Source: Promethearchaeota archaeon
Lineage (GTDB): Archaea; Asgardarchaeota; Lokiarchaeia; Sigyniarchaeales; SOKP01
Reading direction: 5' to 3'
Assembly (NCBI GenBank): GCA_016839745.1
Contig: JAEOTS010000123.1
Coordinates: 1-33,744, forward strand
DNA length: 33,744 nt
The notes under the pieces are model-generated. The model searched no databases. It saw only the letters and a program-made list of their open reading frames with translations, and was not told where the DNA came from. Below are positions 8,119 to 16,719 of the stretch, piece after piece (within the stretch, counting starts at the first letter, position 1; every line of letters begins with the position of its first letter). Position numbers and translations under genes: made by a program.

Positions 8119-8886
8119 ATGAGTGAAATACAAACTTATGAATTTTCTCCCGCGGTTCGCTGTTGGGTTAAACACCTTGTAGAAGGTAGGTATAACGCTA
8201 AAGAAAAGTCGTTATTCACTATCTTCGGCGCCCTTAAAAGAATTAGGGTTGTTGCTACGATTACTAATAAAGAAGAATTTCTAAGTAAAAGAACTAGCGA
8301 TATTAATTCTCCGACAGAAGAAATTAGCACTAACTTACGATTTGAGCTTGATGATGGTACCGGTATAATCTCATCTGTCAAGTGGGATGTTGATCCAGAA
8401 AAATATACTGATATAAATATTGGAGATTTAGTAGACATTTTAGGCAGAGTGGGATATTTTAACGAAAAATCGCAGATTAGCAATATTAAATCAATAAGAA
8501 AAATAGTGGATCCAAATTATGTTTTACTACGAGAGGCTGAAGTAATTAAGAAAATAAAATCTGGAGAGATACATGAAATTCCTAATGTCGAAGAAAATGA
8601 TTCTGATATAGATGAGGATTCATTTTTCGATAATTTATCTGATGATATTGATATAGATAAATTATTTGGAGAAAGCGAACCTTCTAAAACTTCTAAAGTT
8701 GATACTCTTAAAGAAGATATCTTTTCCACAATATACGAGTATTCTCAAGATGGAAATGGAATAAGCCTTGAAGAATTACAGACAAGATTAAAAATTCCCG
8801 AAAATAAACTAAGGACATATATTAACGATTTAGTAATGGAATCTCGAATCTATCCTACAGAAGAAAATATCTATCAAAGTTATTGA
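8119..8886 (+). CDS. RPA32-like single-stranded DNA-binding protein (OB fold plus winged helix)
   Basis: 255 residues from ATG 8119; a TTG at 8083 would add 12 residues with no family support. An OB fold at about residues 30-140 (FTIFGALKRIRVVATITN, FELDDGTGIISSVKWD, GDLVDILGRVGYF) matches the DNA-binding core of RPA2/Stn1-type proteins. A strongly acidic linker (about 155-190, many Asp/Glu/Ser) leads to a C-terminal winged-helix region (about 195-255, ISLEELQTRLKIPENKLRTY), the layout of eukaryotic RPA32. It presumably partners an RPA1-like subunit such as the one at 29388-31103. It heads the rightward cluster with aIF2-beta, Nmd3, Rio1 and Dim2. Confidence 0.82.
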   Translation: MSEIQTYEFSPAVRCWVKHLVEGRYNAKEKSLFTIFGALKRIRVVATITNKEEFLSKRTSDINSPTEEISTNLRFELDDGTGIISSVKWDVDPEKYTDINIGDLVDILGRVGYFNEKSQISNIKSIRKIVDPNYVLLREAEVIKKIKSGEIHEIPNVEENDSDIDEDSFFDNLSDDIDIDKLFGESEPSKTSKVDTLKEDIFSTIYEYSQDGNGISLEELQTRLKIPENKLRTYINDLVMESRIYPTEENIYQSY

Positions 8887-8973
8887 AGATGTCTGATTTC
8901 TCAAAACCGTAAAATTATTTTTGTAGGATTAATTATTGAAATTAGTAGAAATATTAAAGATAGGTAGAATAAC

Positions 8974-9387
8974 ATGGATATCAACAATTATGACGAATTA
9001 ATAGATAAAGCTTATGAGAAGATTCCCGATAATGTGAAGAAATTATCTAGGTTTGTAATTCCAAAAGTTGACATAAGAATTGAAGCTAAAAACACATACA
9101 TTACAAACTTTAACAAAATTATTAATACTTTAAATCGAGATCGCAAGCATTTTATTGGTGTATTTCTGAAGAAAGTAGGAACTATGGGAGAAATAAGAGG
9201 ACAACAATTATTTCTAAAAGGTATCTATAAAGAACAGGTATTGAATAGATTAATTGAACAATATTCAAAAATGTATGTATTATGTAAGATATGTAATAAA
9301 CCTGATACAGATATTCAAAGAGAAGGGAAAAAAAATTATCTTAAATGTACTGCTTGTGGTGCACGGGAAGAAATAAGAGAAAAATAA
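8974..9387 (+). CDS. Translation initiation factor aIF2 subunit beta
   Basis: 137 residues, the usual archaeal length. It has an N-terminal helix that binds aIF2-gamma, a central domain (IPKVDIRIEAKNTYITNF, HFIGVFLKKVGTMGEIRGQQ) and a C-terminal zinc ribbon with CKIC and CTAC pairs. Together with the alpha and gamma subunits it delivers initiator Met-tRNA to the small subunit. ATG start. The initiator tRNA gene lies 1 kb upstream on the same strand. The DUF424 gene follows after 21 bases, which is the order seen in many archaea. Confidence 0.95.
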   Translation: MDINNYDELIDKAYEKIPDNVKKLSRFVIPKVDIRIEAKNTYITNFNKIINTLNRDRKHFIGVFLKKVGTMGEIRGQQLFLKGIYKEQVLNRLIEQYSKMYVLCKICNKPDTDIQREGKKNYLKCTACGAREEIREK

Positions 9388-9408
9388 ATGTGCAATATTG
9401 AGTAATAA

Positions 9409-9705
9409 ATGAAAGTATACCTTAAAATCCATAGAAGGAATGACATTGATACAGTCGCTTGTTGTGACGAGGATTTATTAAATCAAGTTTTTACAGAGGG
9501 GAATTTAAGAATTGAAATCAACTCCAATTTTTTTGGAGGAGACCTTCTGAACATAGAGCAAGCAATGGAGATTTTAAAGGAGGCTTCGTACTTTAATATT
9601 GTAGGGGAAAATATAACTAATGAAGCTATAAACCTTAAACTCCTACCGAAAGATGGAGTGAGAAGAATAAATAATATTCCAATGGCAATGAAAATGATGT
9701 TTTAA
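9409..9705 (+). CDS. DUF424 family protein
   Basis: 98-residue small protein. MKVYLKIHRRNDIDTVACCD at the start and the later LLNIEQAMEILKEASYFNIVGENITNEAINL are typical of DUF424, a widespread archaeal family of unknown function often found beside aIF2-beta. The stop overlaps the ATG of the Nmd3 gene (TAATG at 9703-9707), so the two are translationally coupled. Its conserved place among translation genes suggests a link with initiation or ribosome maturation, but nothing in the sequence shows a catalytic centre. Confidence 0.85.
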   Translation: MKVYLKIHRRNDIDTVACCDEDLLNQVFTEGNLRIEINSNFFGGDLLNIEQAMEILKEASYFNIVGENITNEAINLKLLPKDGVRRINNIPMAMKMMF

Positions 9706-10625
9706 TGCCTCATAGATTTTGTGCAATATGTGGTTCAGAACTGGATGAAGAAGCACCTCATTTTGGTATGTGCCTTAATTGCTATTTAGAGGAAAATCCT
9801 TTATTTGAATTACCTAAAAGTTATAATTTTAAGCTGTGTAATGATTGCTTGAAATATGCAAAAAAAGAAGAATGGTATGAACCTGCTGAAAATGAAATCT
9901 TTCCCGTCATTGAAGAGGTTTTAACTCGTTTTCTATTAAAGAAATACACAAAACAAGGTTTAATCGCCTTTTCATTTTCATTTGATAAATTAATATATTC
10001 TTCTCGGAATCTTTTAACATCTTTAGATGTTATTATAACAGGAAAGATGACAGGAGATCATAAATTTACTCACCAGGAAACACTAAGAGTAATTATAGAT
10101 TACGAATTGTGCAAAAACTGTGCTAACTTAAGAGGGGGTATGTATTATCTTTCGATTGTTCAATTAAGGGTGAATGATAAGACGCAATTTGGCGTTATAA
10201 AAGAAACTTTAGATGACATTTCCTTATTAGTTGAAAATTTATTTAGTAAAGACGATAAACAGTATATTGCAAAAATAGAGGATCAAACGCTTGGTGTTGA
10301 TCTTTATTTAAGCACAAACGAGCTAATGAACCGGATAATATCTCATATTAGAGCAAATCATCATTTTATTTTAAAGAGGACAAAAAAGCTGGTAGGTAGA
10401 GATTCTCAAAAGGGAAGAAATCTCTATAGATTGAAAGCTCTCATAAAATTTTTGCCATTTAGGAAAAACGAATATGTTTTAATCAACAATTCAAAGTTCT
10501 TTATCGAGAATCTAACTAAAAATAAGGTTATGTTAAGAGACGAAAAACAAACAAAACTTGTAAAAAACTTTTCATATTTCTTTGATGATAAAATAATGAT
10601 TAAAAAGATAGCGGAGGAGGAATAA
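9705..10625 (+). CDS. Archaeal Nmd3 homologue
   Basis: 306 residues. The N-terminal zinc-binding part has C6, C9, C23 and C26 (CAICGSELDEEAPHFGMCLNC, in two pairs), followed by CNDC and later CKNC pairs, as in Nmd3. The middle (about 95-230) is the conserved core, and the C-terminal part (about 240-306) looks like the small beta domain that resembles an eIF5A/SH3 barrel. In eukaryotes Nmd3 binds the joining face of the 60S subunit during export; in archaea it is taken to act in large-subunit maturation. Start coupled to DUF424 by a one-base overlap; Rio1 begins immediately after the stop. Confidence 0.9.
   Translation: MPHRFCAICGSELDEEAPHFGMCLNCYLEENPLFELPKSYNFKLCNDCLKYAKKEEWYEPAENEIFPVIEEVLTRFLLKKYTKQGLIAFSFSFDKLIYSSRNLLTSLDVIITGKMTGDHKFTHQETLRVIIDYELCKNCANLRGGMYYLSIVQLRVNDKTQFGVIKETLDDISLLVENLFSKDDKQYIAKIEDQTLGVDLYLSTNELMNRIISHIRANHHFILKRTKKLVGRDSQKGRNLYRLKALIKFLPFRKNEYVLINNSKFFIENLTKNKVMLRDEKQTKLVKNFSYFFDDKIMIKKIAEEE
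10613..10620 (+). promoter_or_regulatory. Strong Shine-Dalgarno for rio1
   Basis: GGAGGAGG lies 5 bases before the GTG at 10626 and inside the end of the Nmd3 gene. It decides the GTG as the Rio1 start and implies a polycistronic message. Confidence 0.7.
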
Positions 10626-11486
10626 GTGAAAAAGAAGAAAAAAGAATTTATAGATGAGAAAGATGAGGATATCGAAAATGGAGTTGGTGATGACGATATT
10701 GCTAATGATTTTAACAAAAATATAGACGATTTAGAAAAAAAGAATGTTGATTCTAAGCGAATTAAAAATGTAGACCAAACAAAGAAACGAGCTACGGTAG
10801 ATTCTGTATTTGACGAAAGAATGTATTTACAATTGAGCAAATTATTAAAAACTGGAACTTTAGGCCGAATTGAAGGCATTATCTCCGCGGGGAAAGAATC
10901 AAATGTTTATCTTGCGTATGGTCAAAAAAATGAAGAATACGCGATAAAAATCTATAAAATTGATACAAATACTTCAAGATGGATGAGAAATTACATTATC
11001 GGAGATCCTAGATTTAAAAAAGTACCGAACAACGTATCAAAAATTATATATCTCTGGGCGAGTAAAGAATTTAAAAATCTTAAGAGAGCGTATAAGGCAG
11101 GTTTGAGCGTACCTGAGCCAATTTATACAAAAAATAACGTTTTAATCATGGAATATATTGGTTTTGAATCGATTCCAGCTCCAAAACTTAAAGATATAAA
11201 AACTCCAAAGGATCCAGTTAACTTATTAAATGAAATTCTTTATTTTATTAAGAATTTGTATCAAAAAGCAAATTTAGTTCACGGTGATTTATCAGAATTT
11301 AATATATTGTATCACAATCAAAAACCAGTCATAATTGATATTTCACAAGCCGTAACGATTCATCATCCAAAAGCAGAAATTTTTCTGGTTAGGGATATCA
11401 CAAATATTTTTAATTACTTCGAAAAAGTTGGAGTAGAAGTACCTAATCCTGAAGAATTTTACTATGAAGTAATTAATTTAGATTAA
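10626..11486 (+). CDS. rio1: RIO1-type serine kinase/ATPase
   Basis: 286 residues. A charged, Lys/Asp-rich N-terminal tail (about 1-55) precedes the RIO kinase domain: ATP-binding segment ISAGKESNVYLAYG (variant of the RIO1 STGKEANVYH motif), lysine in YAIKIYK, hinge NNVLIMEYIG, catalytic loop HGDLSEFNILYH and the metal-binding IDISQAV that replaces DFG. The RIO1 signature of an ordered flexible loop (WMRNYIIGDPRF) is present. RIO1 acts in the last steps of small-subunit rRNA maturation, working with Dim2, whose gene is next. GTG start, directly after the Nmd3 stop codon with a strong ribosome binding site. Confidence 0.95.
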   Translation: MKKKKKEFIDEKDEDIENGVGDDDIANDFNKNIDDLEKKNVDSKRIKNVDQTKKRATVDSVFDERMYLQLSKLLKTGTLGRIEGIISAGKESNVYLAYGQKNEEYAIKIYKIDTNTSRWMRNYIIGDPRFKKVPNNVSKIIYLWASKEFKNLKRAYKAGLSVPEPIYTKNNVLIMEYIGFESIPAPKLKDIKTPKDPVNLLNEILYFIKNLYQKANLVHGDLSEFNILYHNQKPVIIDISQAVTIHHPKAEIFLVRDITNIFNYFEKVGVEVPNPEEFYYEVINLD

Positions 11487-11537
11487 ATAAAAATACAAAT
11501 ATTCATTATTAAAGTTATTAAAGTTAAAAGTAATATT

Positions 11538-12095
11538 ATGAAAATAGGGCAAAATAGGATTGCTGTAATAATCGGAAAGAATGGAGAAACCAAAAGAGAC
11601 CTAGAAGAGTCCTTAGGAGTGCAAATCATTTTAGATAGTAAAACTGGGGATTGCGAGGTCAAACCCATAATAGGACATCAAAATTACACTCCACTTAACA
11701 CATTTACGGCACAAAAAATAATTAACGCAATAAACAGAGGATTCAACCCCGTAAAAGCTATGAAATTATTAGATGAAACCTTCGATATAGAAGTTTTTAA
11801 TCTTTACGACCTATTAGGGAAATCTGAAAAGAAAATAAAGAGATTAAAAGGAAGAATTATTGGTAGAAATGGTGAAATGAGAAAAGCAATAGAGAGATTC
11901 GCGGAAAGTTATGTATCTGTTTATGGAAAAACGATTTCAATTATTTCTGACTATGATAATTTACAAATCGCCAGAAAGGCCGTAAATATGTTATTGAGTG
12001 GGATGCCTCACCACTCGGTACTTAAGTTCTTAGAAAATAAATATAACGACAAGAAGAAGGAAGAATTTAGGAAATTGTATAAACCTCAATTTTAG
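11538..12095 (+). CDS. Dim2/Pno1-type KH-domain ribosome assembly protein
   Basis: 185 residues with two KH domains. KH1 has the IGKNG loop near residue 14, and KH2 the IGRNG loop near residue 110 (GRIIGRNGEMRKAIE), ending SGMPHHSVLKFLE, the C-terminal pattern of archaeal Dim2 and eukaryotic Pno1. It binds the 3' end of small-subunit rRNA precursor and stimulates cleavage with Nob1 and Rio1. The rio1-dim2 neighbourhood is well conserved in archaea. ATG start 51 bases after rio1; it closes the rightward cluster, which ends 37 bases before a convergent gene. Confidence 0.92.
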   Translation: MKIGQNRIAVIIGKNGETKRDLEESLGVQIILDSKTGDCEVKPIIGHQNYTPLNTFTAQKIINAINRGFNPVKAMKLLDETFDIEVFNLYDLLGKSEKKIKRLKGRIIGRNGEMRKAIERFAESYVSVYGKTISIISDYDNLQIARKAVNMLLSGMPHHSVLKFLENKYNDKKKEEFRKLYKPQF

Positions 12096-12132
12096 CATCT
12101 TAGCAATCTTGTTATATAATTTATTACCCTTT

Positions 12133-12486
12133 TTAGTCACATTTCATGCTTGATATTGAACCTAAAATATCTTTTCCATAAATTATTTCCTTAATCTCAG
12201 CATAGAGAGCTGAAAGTGTATCAATTTTTTCATTAACATAAAGTTCTTTAAAAACTTCTTTTTCTTTAGAAGAATGTATTTCAAAACTTTTAATCGAGTA
12301 ATAATCTTCTGAGTACGACTTGAAGATCACGATACTTCTCGGATAGATGCTCATTTCTTTAAGATAGATTGCCCATCCTTCATAAAAATAGTCTACGCCG
12401 ATAGAAAATAAATTCTTCCACTCCGCTAAGTTATCTAAAACCGTATTAACTTCTTTTTGAGTTTTAGGACTAAATTTATGTTCCAT
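12133..12486 (-). CDS. Unrecognised 117-residue soluble protein
   Basis: No family recognised. It has no membrane segment and no Cys pairs. An N-terminal helix (KTQKEVNTVLDNLAEWKNLF) is followed by beta-prone, aromatic stretches (YFYEGWAIYL, SIVIFKSY, YSIKSFEIHS) and a C-terminal helix (DTLSALYAEIKEIIYG). This alternation is compatible with a small alpha/beta domain. It ends 37 bases from the Dim2 stop and starts 47 bases downstream of the FtsZ stop, so it could be the last gene of the ftsZ transcript. ATG start. Confidence 0.55.
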   Translation of the reverse strand: MEHKFSPKTQKEVNTVLDNLAEWKNLFSIGVDYFYEGWAIYLKEMSIYPRSIVIFKSYSEDYYSIKSFEIHSSKEKEVFKELYVNEKIDTLSALYAEIKEIIYGKDILGSISSMKCD

Positions 12487-12533
12487 ATATTTATTTCTTG
12501 AAATGAATTTAAAAAGGAGAAGGAAAAATAAAA

Positions 12534-13646
12534 TTAATCAAATGAGAGCTCTTTAATATTTAAAATGTCATTTGATAATTTACTTTCATTGAGATTCTTA
12601 GTTACGTCGTTGCTTTTAAACGATTGAACACTCGATATATTATTTCCAAAGATTTGTGGCGATTTTATACCTGTTATGAGGAGCATAACTCTTAAATATC
12701 CTTCAAATTCATCGTTAACTCTAGCCCCCCAGATTACCATAGCATTGGTTACGTCCATTTTTTCTGATATTTTCTTTGCTACAGAATTTGCTTCTGCCAG
12801 AGTCATATCGTTTCCTCCGCAAATATGAATTAGAGCGCCCTTTGCACCATTAATAGAGACATCTAATAAAGGTGAGTTGAGTGCGTCTTCGATGGCATCT
12901 TCTACTCGATTTTCTTTATCGCCCGATTCACCTACTCCCACTATTGCTACTCCTCCTGTACTTAAAATAGTTCTGACATCAGCAAAATCTAAGTTGATTA
13001 GTGAAGGTAGTGAAATTGTTTCGGTTATTCCTTTAACCATCGTTGCTAAGACTTCATCAGCAACGCTAAACGCCTCTATAATAGGTAAGTCAGGAGCAAT
13101 ATCTAAAAGACGATTATTATCTATAACTACTAATGTATCAGCGTATTTCTTTAATTCATTAAGGCCTGATTGAGCTTTATCAATCCTCCCTATTTCAGTT
13201 TCAAAAGGTAATGTAACCACGCCAACGACTATTGCACCTTCAAGTTTAGCGATTTCTGCCACTATGGGGGCGCTTCCAGTCCCAGTTCCCCCTCCTTCTC
13301 CACAGGTAATAAAAACCAAATTAGCTTCTCTTAATACTTTTGTTAAATCTTCACGTGATTCTTCTGCTGCCGCTCTGCCTATATCTGGATTACCTCCTGC
13401 ACCTAAACCTCGTGTTAAGTTTTTTCCTATTAACATTTTTATGTGAGATTCAACACTTTCTAAGTGTTGGAGGTCGGTATTCACAGCTACGCATTTGGCA
13501 CCCCGAATTCCTATTTTCATTAAGCGATTAATAGTATTATTTCCAGCTCCTCCGCAGCCTACGATTTTTATATTAGCGTAACCAAAATTTTCTCGAGCAG
13601 GTCTAACCACATCTCTTTTTTTAGCATTTCTTATTAGAGATTCCAT
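12534..13646 (-). CDS. ftsZ: Cell division GTPase FtsZ
   Basis: 370 residues from ATG 13646; a TTG at 13721 adds 25 hydrophobic residues unlike FtsZ. It has a glycine-rich IVGCGGAGNNTINRL segment at about 28-42, the tubulin signature GGGTGTG at about 118-124, and the T7 synergy loop NLDFADV that completes the GTPase site of the next subunit. The GTPase and C-terminal domains are complete. The C-terminal tail (about 335-370) is short, Ser/Asn-rich and ends KELSFD, perhaps the partner-binding peptide. FtsZ polymerises into the division ring. A TATA-like box lies 39-50 bases upstream. Confidence 0.95.
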   Translation of the reverse strand: MESLIRNAKKRDVVRPARENFGYANIKIVGCGGAGNNTINRLMKIGIRGAKCVAVNTDLQHLESVESHIKMLIGKNLTRGLGAGGNPDIGRAAAEESREDLTKVLREANLVFITCGEGGGTGTGSAPIVAEIAKLEGAIVVGVVTLPFETEIGRIDKAQSGLNELKKYADTLVVIDNNRLLDIAPDLPIIEAFSVADEVLATMVKGITETISLPSLINLDFADVRTILSTGGVAIVGVGESGDKENRVEDAIEDALNSPLLDVSINGAKGALIHICGGNDMTLAEANSVAKKISEKMDVTNAMVIWGARVNDEFEGYLRVMLLITGIKSPQIFGNNISSVQSFKSNDVTKNLNESKLSNDILNIKELSFD

Positions 13647-13684
13647 TAAAAAACAACAGATCGTTTTATTTTTGTTATAGAAAT

Positions 13685-13696
13685 AATATAAATAAA
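13685..13696 (-). promoter_or_regulatory. Probable TATA box for ftsZ
   Basis: Minus-strand reading TTTATTTATATT, 39-50 bases before the ATG at 13646, which would leave a leader of roughly 15-20 bases. Confidence 0.4.
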
Positions 13697-13750
13697 AAAT
13701 TAGAATCAATATGATATTCACATATTACCTACAAAATACATGGGTAGGCT

Positions 13751-14980
13751 TTAATTAATTGAAAAATCACTGTTTACCAAAGGATTAAAAATATTTTTAG
13801 TGGTTTTATTTTTTACAAGAATTATGTTGGGAAGGAGATAGGGAAAACGGTTAGAAAAAGTGAGATTATAAGCCCCTACATTTGTAATAACTACAATGTC
13901 TCCTTCCTTTAAGTCATAAGTAAAGAAATAATCTTTAGCTAAAACATCTTGATCGGTAGGCAATATTCCCGCTATTGAAGTCTTAAATTTGTGTGGCTCC
14001 TCAATTCTTGTTACGTTGTAAAATCTCATAGAGGATTTTGCAAATTTGGGACAAATGTGATTACCTATATTTAAGAAAATCCATCTGTTATCAGTTACCT
14101 TGATAATTTTCGCAATGAGCAAACCAGCGTCGCCAACTAAATAGCGTCCGGGCTCAAAATAGATATTCTTAAAATTGATCTCAAAATTACTTACCAGTGA
14201 ATTTATTTCTATCGCAACTTCTCTTAACTGATTTTCGGGCATTATAACTGCTTCAGGAAATCCACCTCCTAAATTTATATTTTCTATTTTAATTCCAGCA
14301 TCGGACAAAATTTTAGTATTATCTAAGAGGATATTTACATTTTTTATAAATAGCTCAATGTTATTCATCTGAGTGGTATAATGAGATAATAATGTTGTAA
14401 TTTTGAGGTTTTCACATTCATTTATAATTTTTTTTAATTTTATTACATTTGATTGATTTAAAAAAATACCTAATTTGCTTCCATATTTTTGTGTATTGAT
14501 TCTTAGACAAATATCTTGAATTATTTTGGAGTTTTTAGCAACTGAGTTGATTCTAATTAAATCGTTCATATTATAAACTACTATTTCTTTGATCTTTTCT
14601 TGAATACATTTTTCGATAAGTTCTTGTGGTAAATAAGGACCTCCTACAATTATTTTATCTGGAGGAAATTGTAATTTCAATGCTAACTTTAGTTCAGGTA
14701 GTCCAATTAATTCAGCACCTAATCCTTCTGATTGAACAAGATGGCAAATTTCAGGAAGGAAATTAGCTTTGAAAGAATATAAACATTGAAAATTATTAAA
14801 AACAGATTTAAAGACTTTAAGAAAGGTGTTTATATTATTTCTAACTCTATTTTCTAAAAAAATTATTACGGGAGTAGTATAAGTTTTTAAAATTTCGTTA
14901 AGTAAGACTTCATCAATTAACAACGCTCCCTCCTTTTTTTTTAGATAGGGATTTCCAGATATTCTTTTCAATTTATTCAC
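13751..14980 (-). CDS. PLP-dependent decarboxylase of the LysA (fold type III) family, divergent
   Basis: 409 residues. The N-terminal barrel has the PLP lysine K71 in CLYSFKANFLPE, the phosphate-binding NLGGGFPEA and the EPGRYLVGDAG block, in the order of diaminopimelate decarboxylase. However, the family's H-I-G-S motif reads SHYTTQ, and the active-site Cys of the LysA C-terminal motif (GPxCxxxDxLA) is absent: the segment reads GILPTDQDVLA. So the fold and cofactor are clear, but the substrate is probably not meso-diaminopimelate. It overlaps the glycosyltransferase stop by 8 bases with a GTG start, so the pair is coupled; a role in making or modifying an amino compound for a glycoconjugate is possible but only inferred. 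Confidence 0.85.
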   Translation of the reverse strand: MNKLKRISGNPYLKKKEGALLIDEVLLNEILKTYTTPVIIFLENRVRNNINTFLKVFKSVFNNFQCLYSFKANFLPEICHLVQSEGLGAELIGLPELKLALKLQFPPDKIIVGGPYLPQELIEKCIQEKIKEIVVYNMNDLIRINSVAKNSKIIQDICLRINTQKYGSKLGIFLNQSNVIKLKKIINECENLKITTLLSHYTTQMNNIELFIKNVNILLDNTKILSDAGIKIENINLGGGFPEAVIMPENQLREVAIEINSLVSNFEINFKNIYFEPGRYLVGDAGLLIAKIIKVTDNRWIFLNIGNHICPKFAKSSMRFYNVTRIEEPHKFKTSIAGILPTDQDVLAKDYFFTYDLKEGDIVVITNVGAYNLTFSNRFPYLLPNIILVKNKTTKNIFNPLVNSDFSIN

Positions 14981-16277
14981 CTTGTTTTAAAAATAATTCT
15001 TGATATGTTTCGTGTGTTTTTTCAGCTATCATATCCCAGGAAAAATTCTTTTGAACTTTATTTCTACCTTCTAATCCTAAATTTTTGCTTAATCGCTTCT
15101 TTTTTAATAGCATTACGACCTTATCAGCGATGTCTACATAATCGTCAAATCCAACAAGTAACCCATCAATTTTATCTCTTATAACCTCTGGTGTCGCTCC
15201 TATGTTTGCTCCGATAACGGGTTTGCCAGAAGCCCAAGCTTCTAGAAACGCAATACCATACGCATCACTTCGGCTAGGCATCAAAAATACATCCGTTTCG
15301 TTAAAAGCTGCGATTTTTTTTACATCATAATATCCTTTCAAATTATCTGGGGTTAAGTTTATAACTCGAGGCTCGATGGTTTTCTGAATTTTTGAGAGTT
15401 CTCTATTAAACGCAAGAGTAGGTGGCCCAATAAAGACAAAATAGACTTTTCTGTATTTTTTTAAGATGTAGGGAATAGCTTTTAAAATTGAAATTGCTCC
15501 TTTCTCATAATTTTTATATCCGCAGAATAATACCATTCTGTAATTCTTTTCATTTGGTTTAAAGTATTTTTGTTTAAATTTAAATCTCTTAGGAGTATGT
15601 TTCCGTGGTAAAATAAACTTCTTGTAATCCACTCCCATAGATATAACTTTTATTTTTTTTTCTGGAATGCCCAATTTTTCACCTAATATTTTCTTTTCAA
15701 GATGAGTACACGCAATTATCCTATCAAACTTTTGCAACGGCTCGAATAAGTTTTTGTTAAGATATCTGGGATTTGAGAAATGAAAAAAGGGAGTGCAAAC
15801 AGTTGGTTTATTGGTAAGTTTTCCTAGCATTAAAGTTAAGATGGTATTAAAATAGGGAAAGAAGCTTGTATGGATTAAATCGAGGGTAATCTTAGAGGGA
15901 TGCGCCAAGCCTTCAAGGAAGTCTTCCAAGTAGGGCCCATTTCTTAAATACTCTGTCAAACACTCATCAGTTAACTCTAAATCCGTGTATGATCTAATTT
16001 TTTTTATTAATTTAATTTTATCATCTAGTGATACATTATATTTAACAGGAAAACGCGTGATTTTTAAATTGTTTACGCGTTCGTAGTATTTGTCTCCGTT
16101 TTTAATAATTCTACCGTTTGGTTCCCTTAAACCTTTAAAATCAATTGCAGTGGAAGTATATACGTTAACCCTATAATTGTATTTCAAATATAATATTTCT
16201 GCTATACTTTGGATATAAAATTCTGCTCCTGAGATTGCAGGATAATATCTTGTTGGGAAATATAAAATATTGGGCAA
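14973..16277 (-). CDS. GT4-family glycosyltransferase (GT-B fold)
   Basis: 434 residues. The N-terminal acceptor domain begins NILYFPTRYYPAISGAEFYI, with the Gly-rich turn typical of GT4; the linker VISMGVDYKKF precedes the nucleotide-sugar domain (YRMVLFCGYKNYEKGAISIL). The donor site reads PSRSDAYGIAFLEAWASGKP, in which the first acid of the EX7E motif is Asp. No membrane segment is seen, so it probably works at the cytoplasmic face. Start is TTG at 16277, chosen because PNILYFP begins the first beta strand and AAAGGATC lies just upstream. It is coupled to the LysA-like gene. The sugar and acceptor are unknown; it may serve lipid, S-layer or protein glycosylation. Confidence 0.85.
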   Translation of the reverse strand: MPNILYFPTRYYPAISGAEFYIQSIAEILYLKYNYRVNVYTSTAIDFKGLREPNGRIIKNGDKYYERVNNLKITRFPVKYNVSLDDKIKLIKKIRSYTDLELTDECLTEYLRNGPYLEDFLEGLAHPSKITLDLIHTSFFPYFNTILTLMLGKLTNKPTVCTPFFHFSNPRYLNKNLFEPLQKFDRIIACTHLEKKILGEKLGIPEKKIKVISMGVDYKKFILPRKHTPKRFKFKQKYFKPNEKNYRMVLFCGYKNYEKGAISILKAIPYILKKYRKVYFVFIGPPTLAFNRELSKIQKTIEPRVINLTPDNLKGYYDVKKIAAFNETDVFLMPSRSDAYGIAFLEAWASGKPVIGANIGATPEVIRDKIDGLLVGFDDYVDIADKVVMLLKKKRLSKNLGLEGRNKVQKNFSWDMIAEKTHETYQELFLKQGE

Positions 16278-16326
16278 ACTTTAGATCCTTTTTATTGATC
16301 AATTATAATTACTATATGATAATCAA

Positions 16327-16719
16327 ATGTCTAAAGATTTATTATTTGATGTTTATTCAAAGGCTAAAAATAAAAAAGTTATCGATGATGAGCTAATTAG
16401 TTTTATTGATTCTATTTTTCCGGATAAGGTTGATAAAGTTTTAGATGTTGTAAAAAAGGGAGTAACAAAGTATAATTATAAACCTTCGAATCGAGTTATT
16501 TGGGTCGCTTTAGGTAAGGATTGTGAACACCTGATATATCCAAGATTATATTGTTCCTGTCAAGATTTTTATAAGAACGTGGTTATACAAAGAAAAAGAG
16601 GTTTTTGTAAACATCTAGTAGCTCAGGCAATTTGTGATGGTTTAGACGATTTTAATGAGCTAGATTTAGAAGATGAAGATTTTAATACTCTAGTTGAAGA
16701 TTTAAACTTAAAATTTTAA
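16327..16719 (+). CDS. SWIM zinc-finger protein, possibly Sws1/ZSWIM7-like
   Basis: 130-residue protein. The C-x-C-xn-C-x-H SWIM finger reads YCSCQDF...GFCKHLVAQAI at about residues 76-102, with an N-terminal helical region (about 1-45) and an acidic C-terminal tail (many Asp/Glu). Single-domain archaeal SWIM proteins of this size are related to eukaryotic Sws1 (ZSWIM7), which works with RecA/Rad51 paralogues in recombination; that link is an inference from size and motif. ATG start. The last 12 bases overlap the end of the convergent ThiI-like gene. Confidence 0.75.
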   Translation: MSKDLLFDVYSKAKNKKVIDDELISFIDSIFPDKVDKVLDVVKKGVTKYNYKPSNRVIWVALGKDCEHLIYPRLYCSCQDFYKNVVIQRKRGFCKHLVAQAICDGLDDFNELDLEDEDFNTLVEDLNLKF

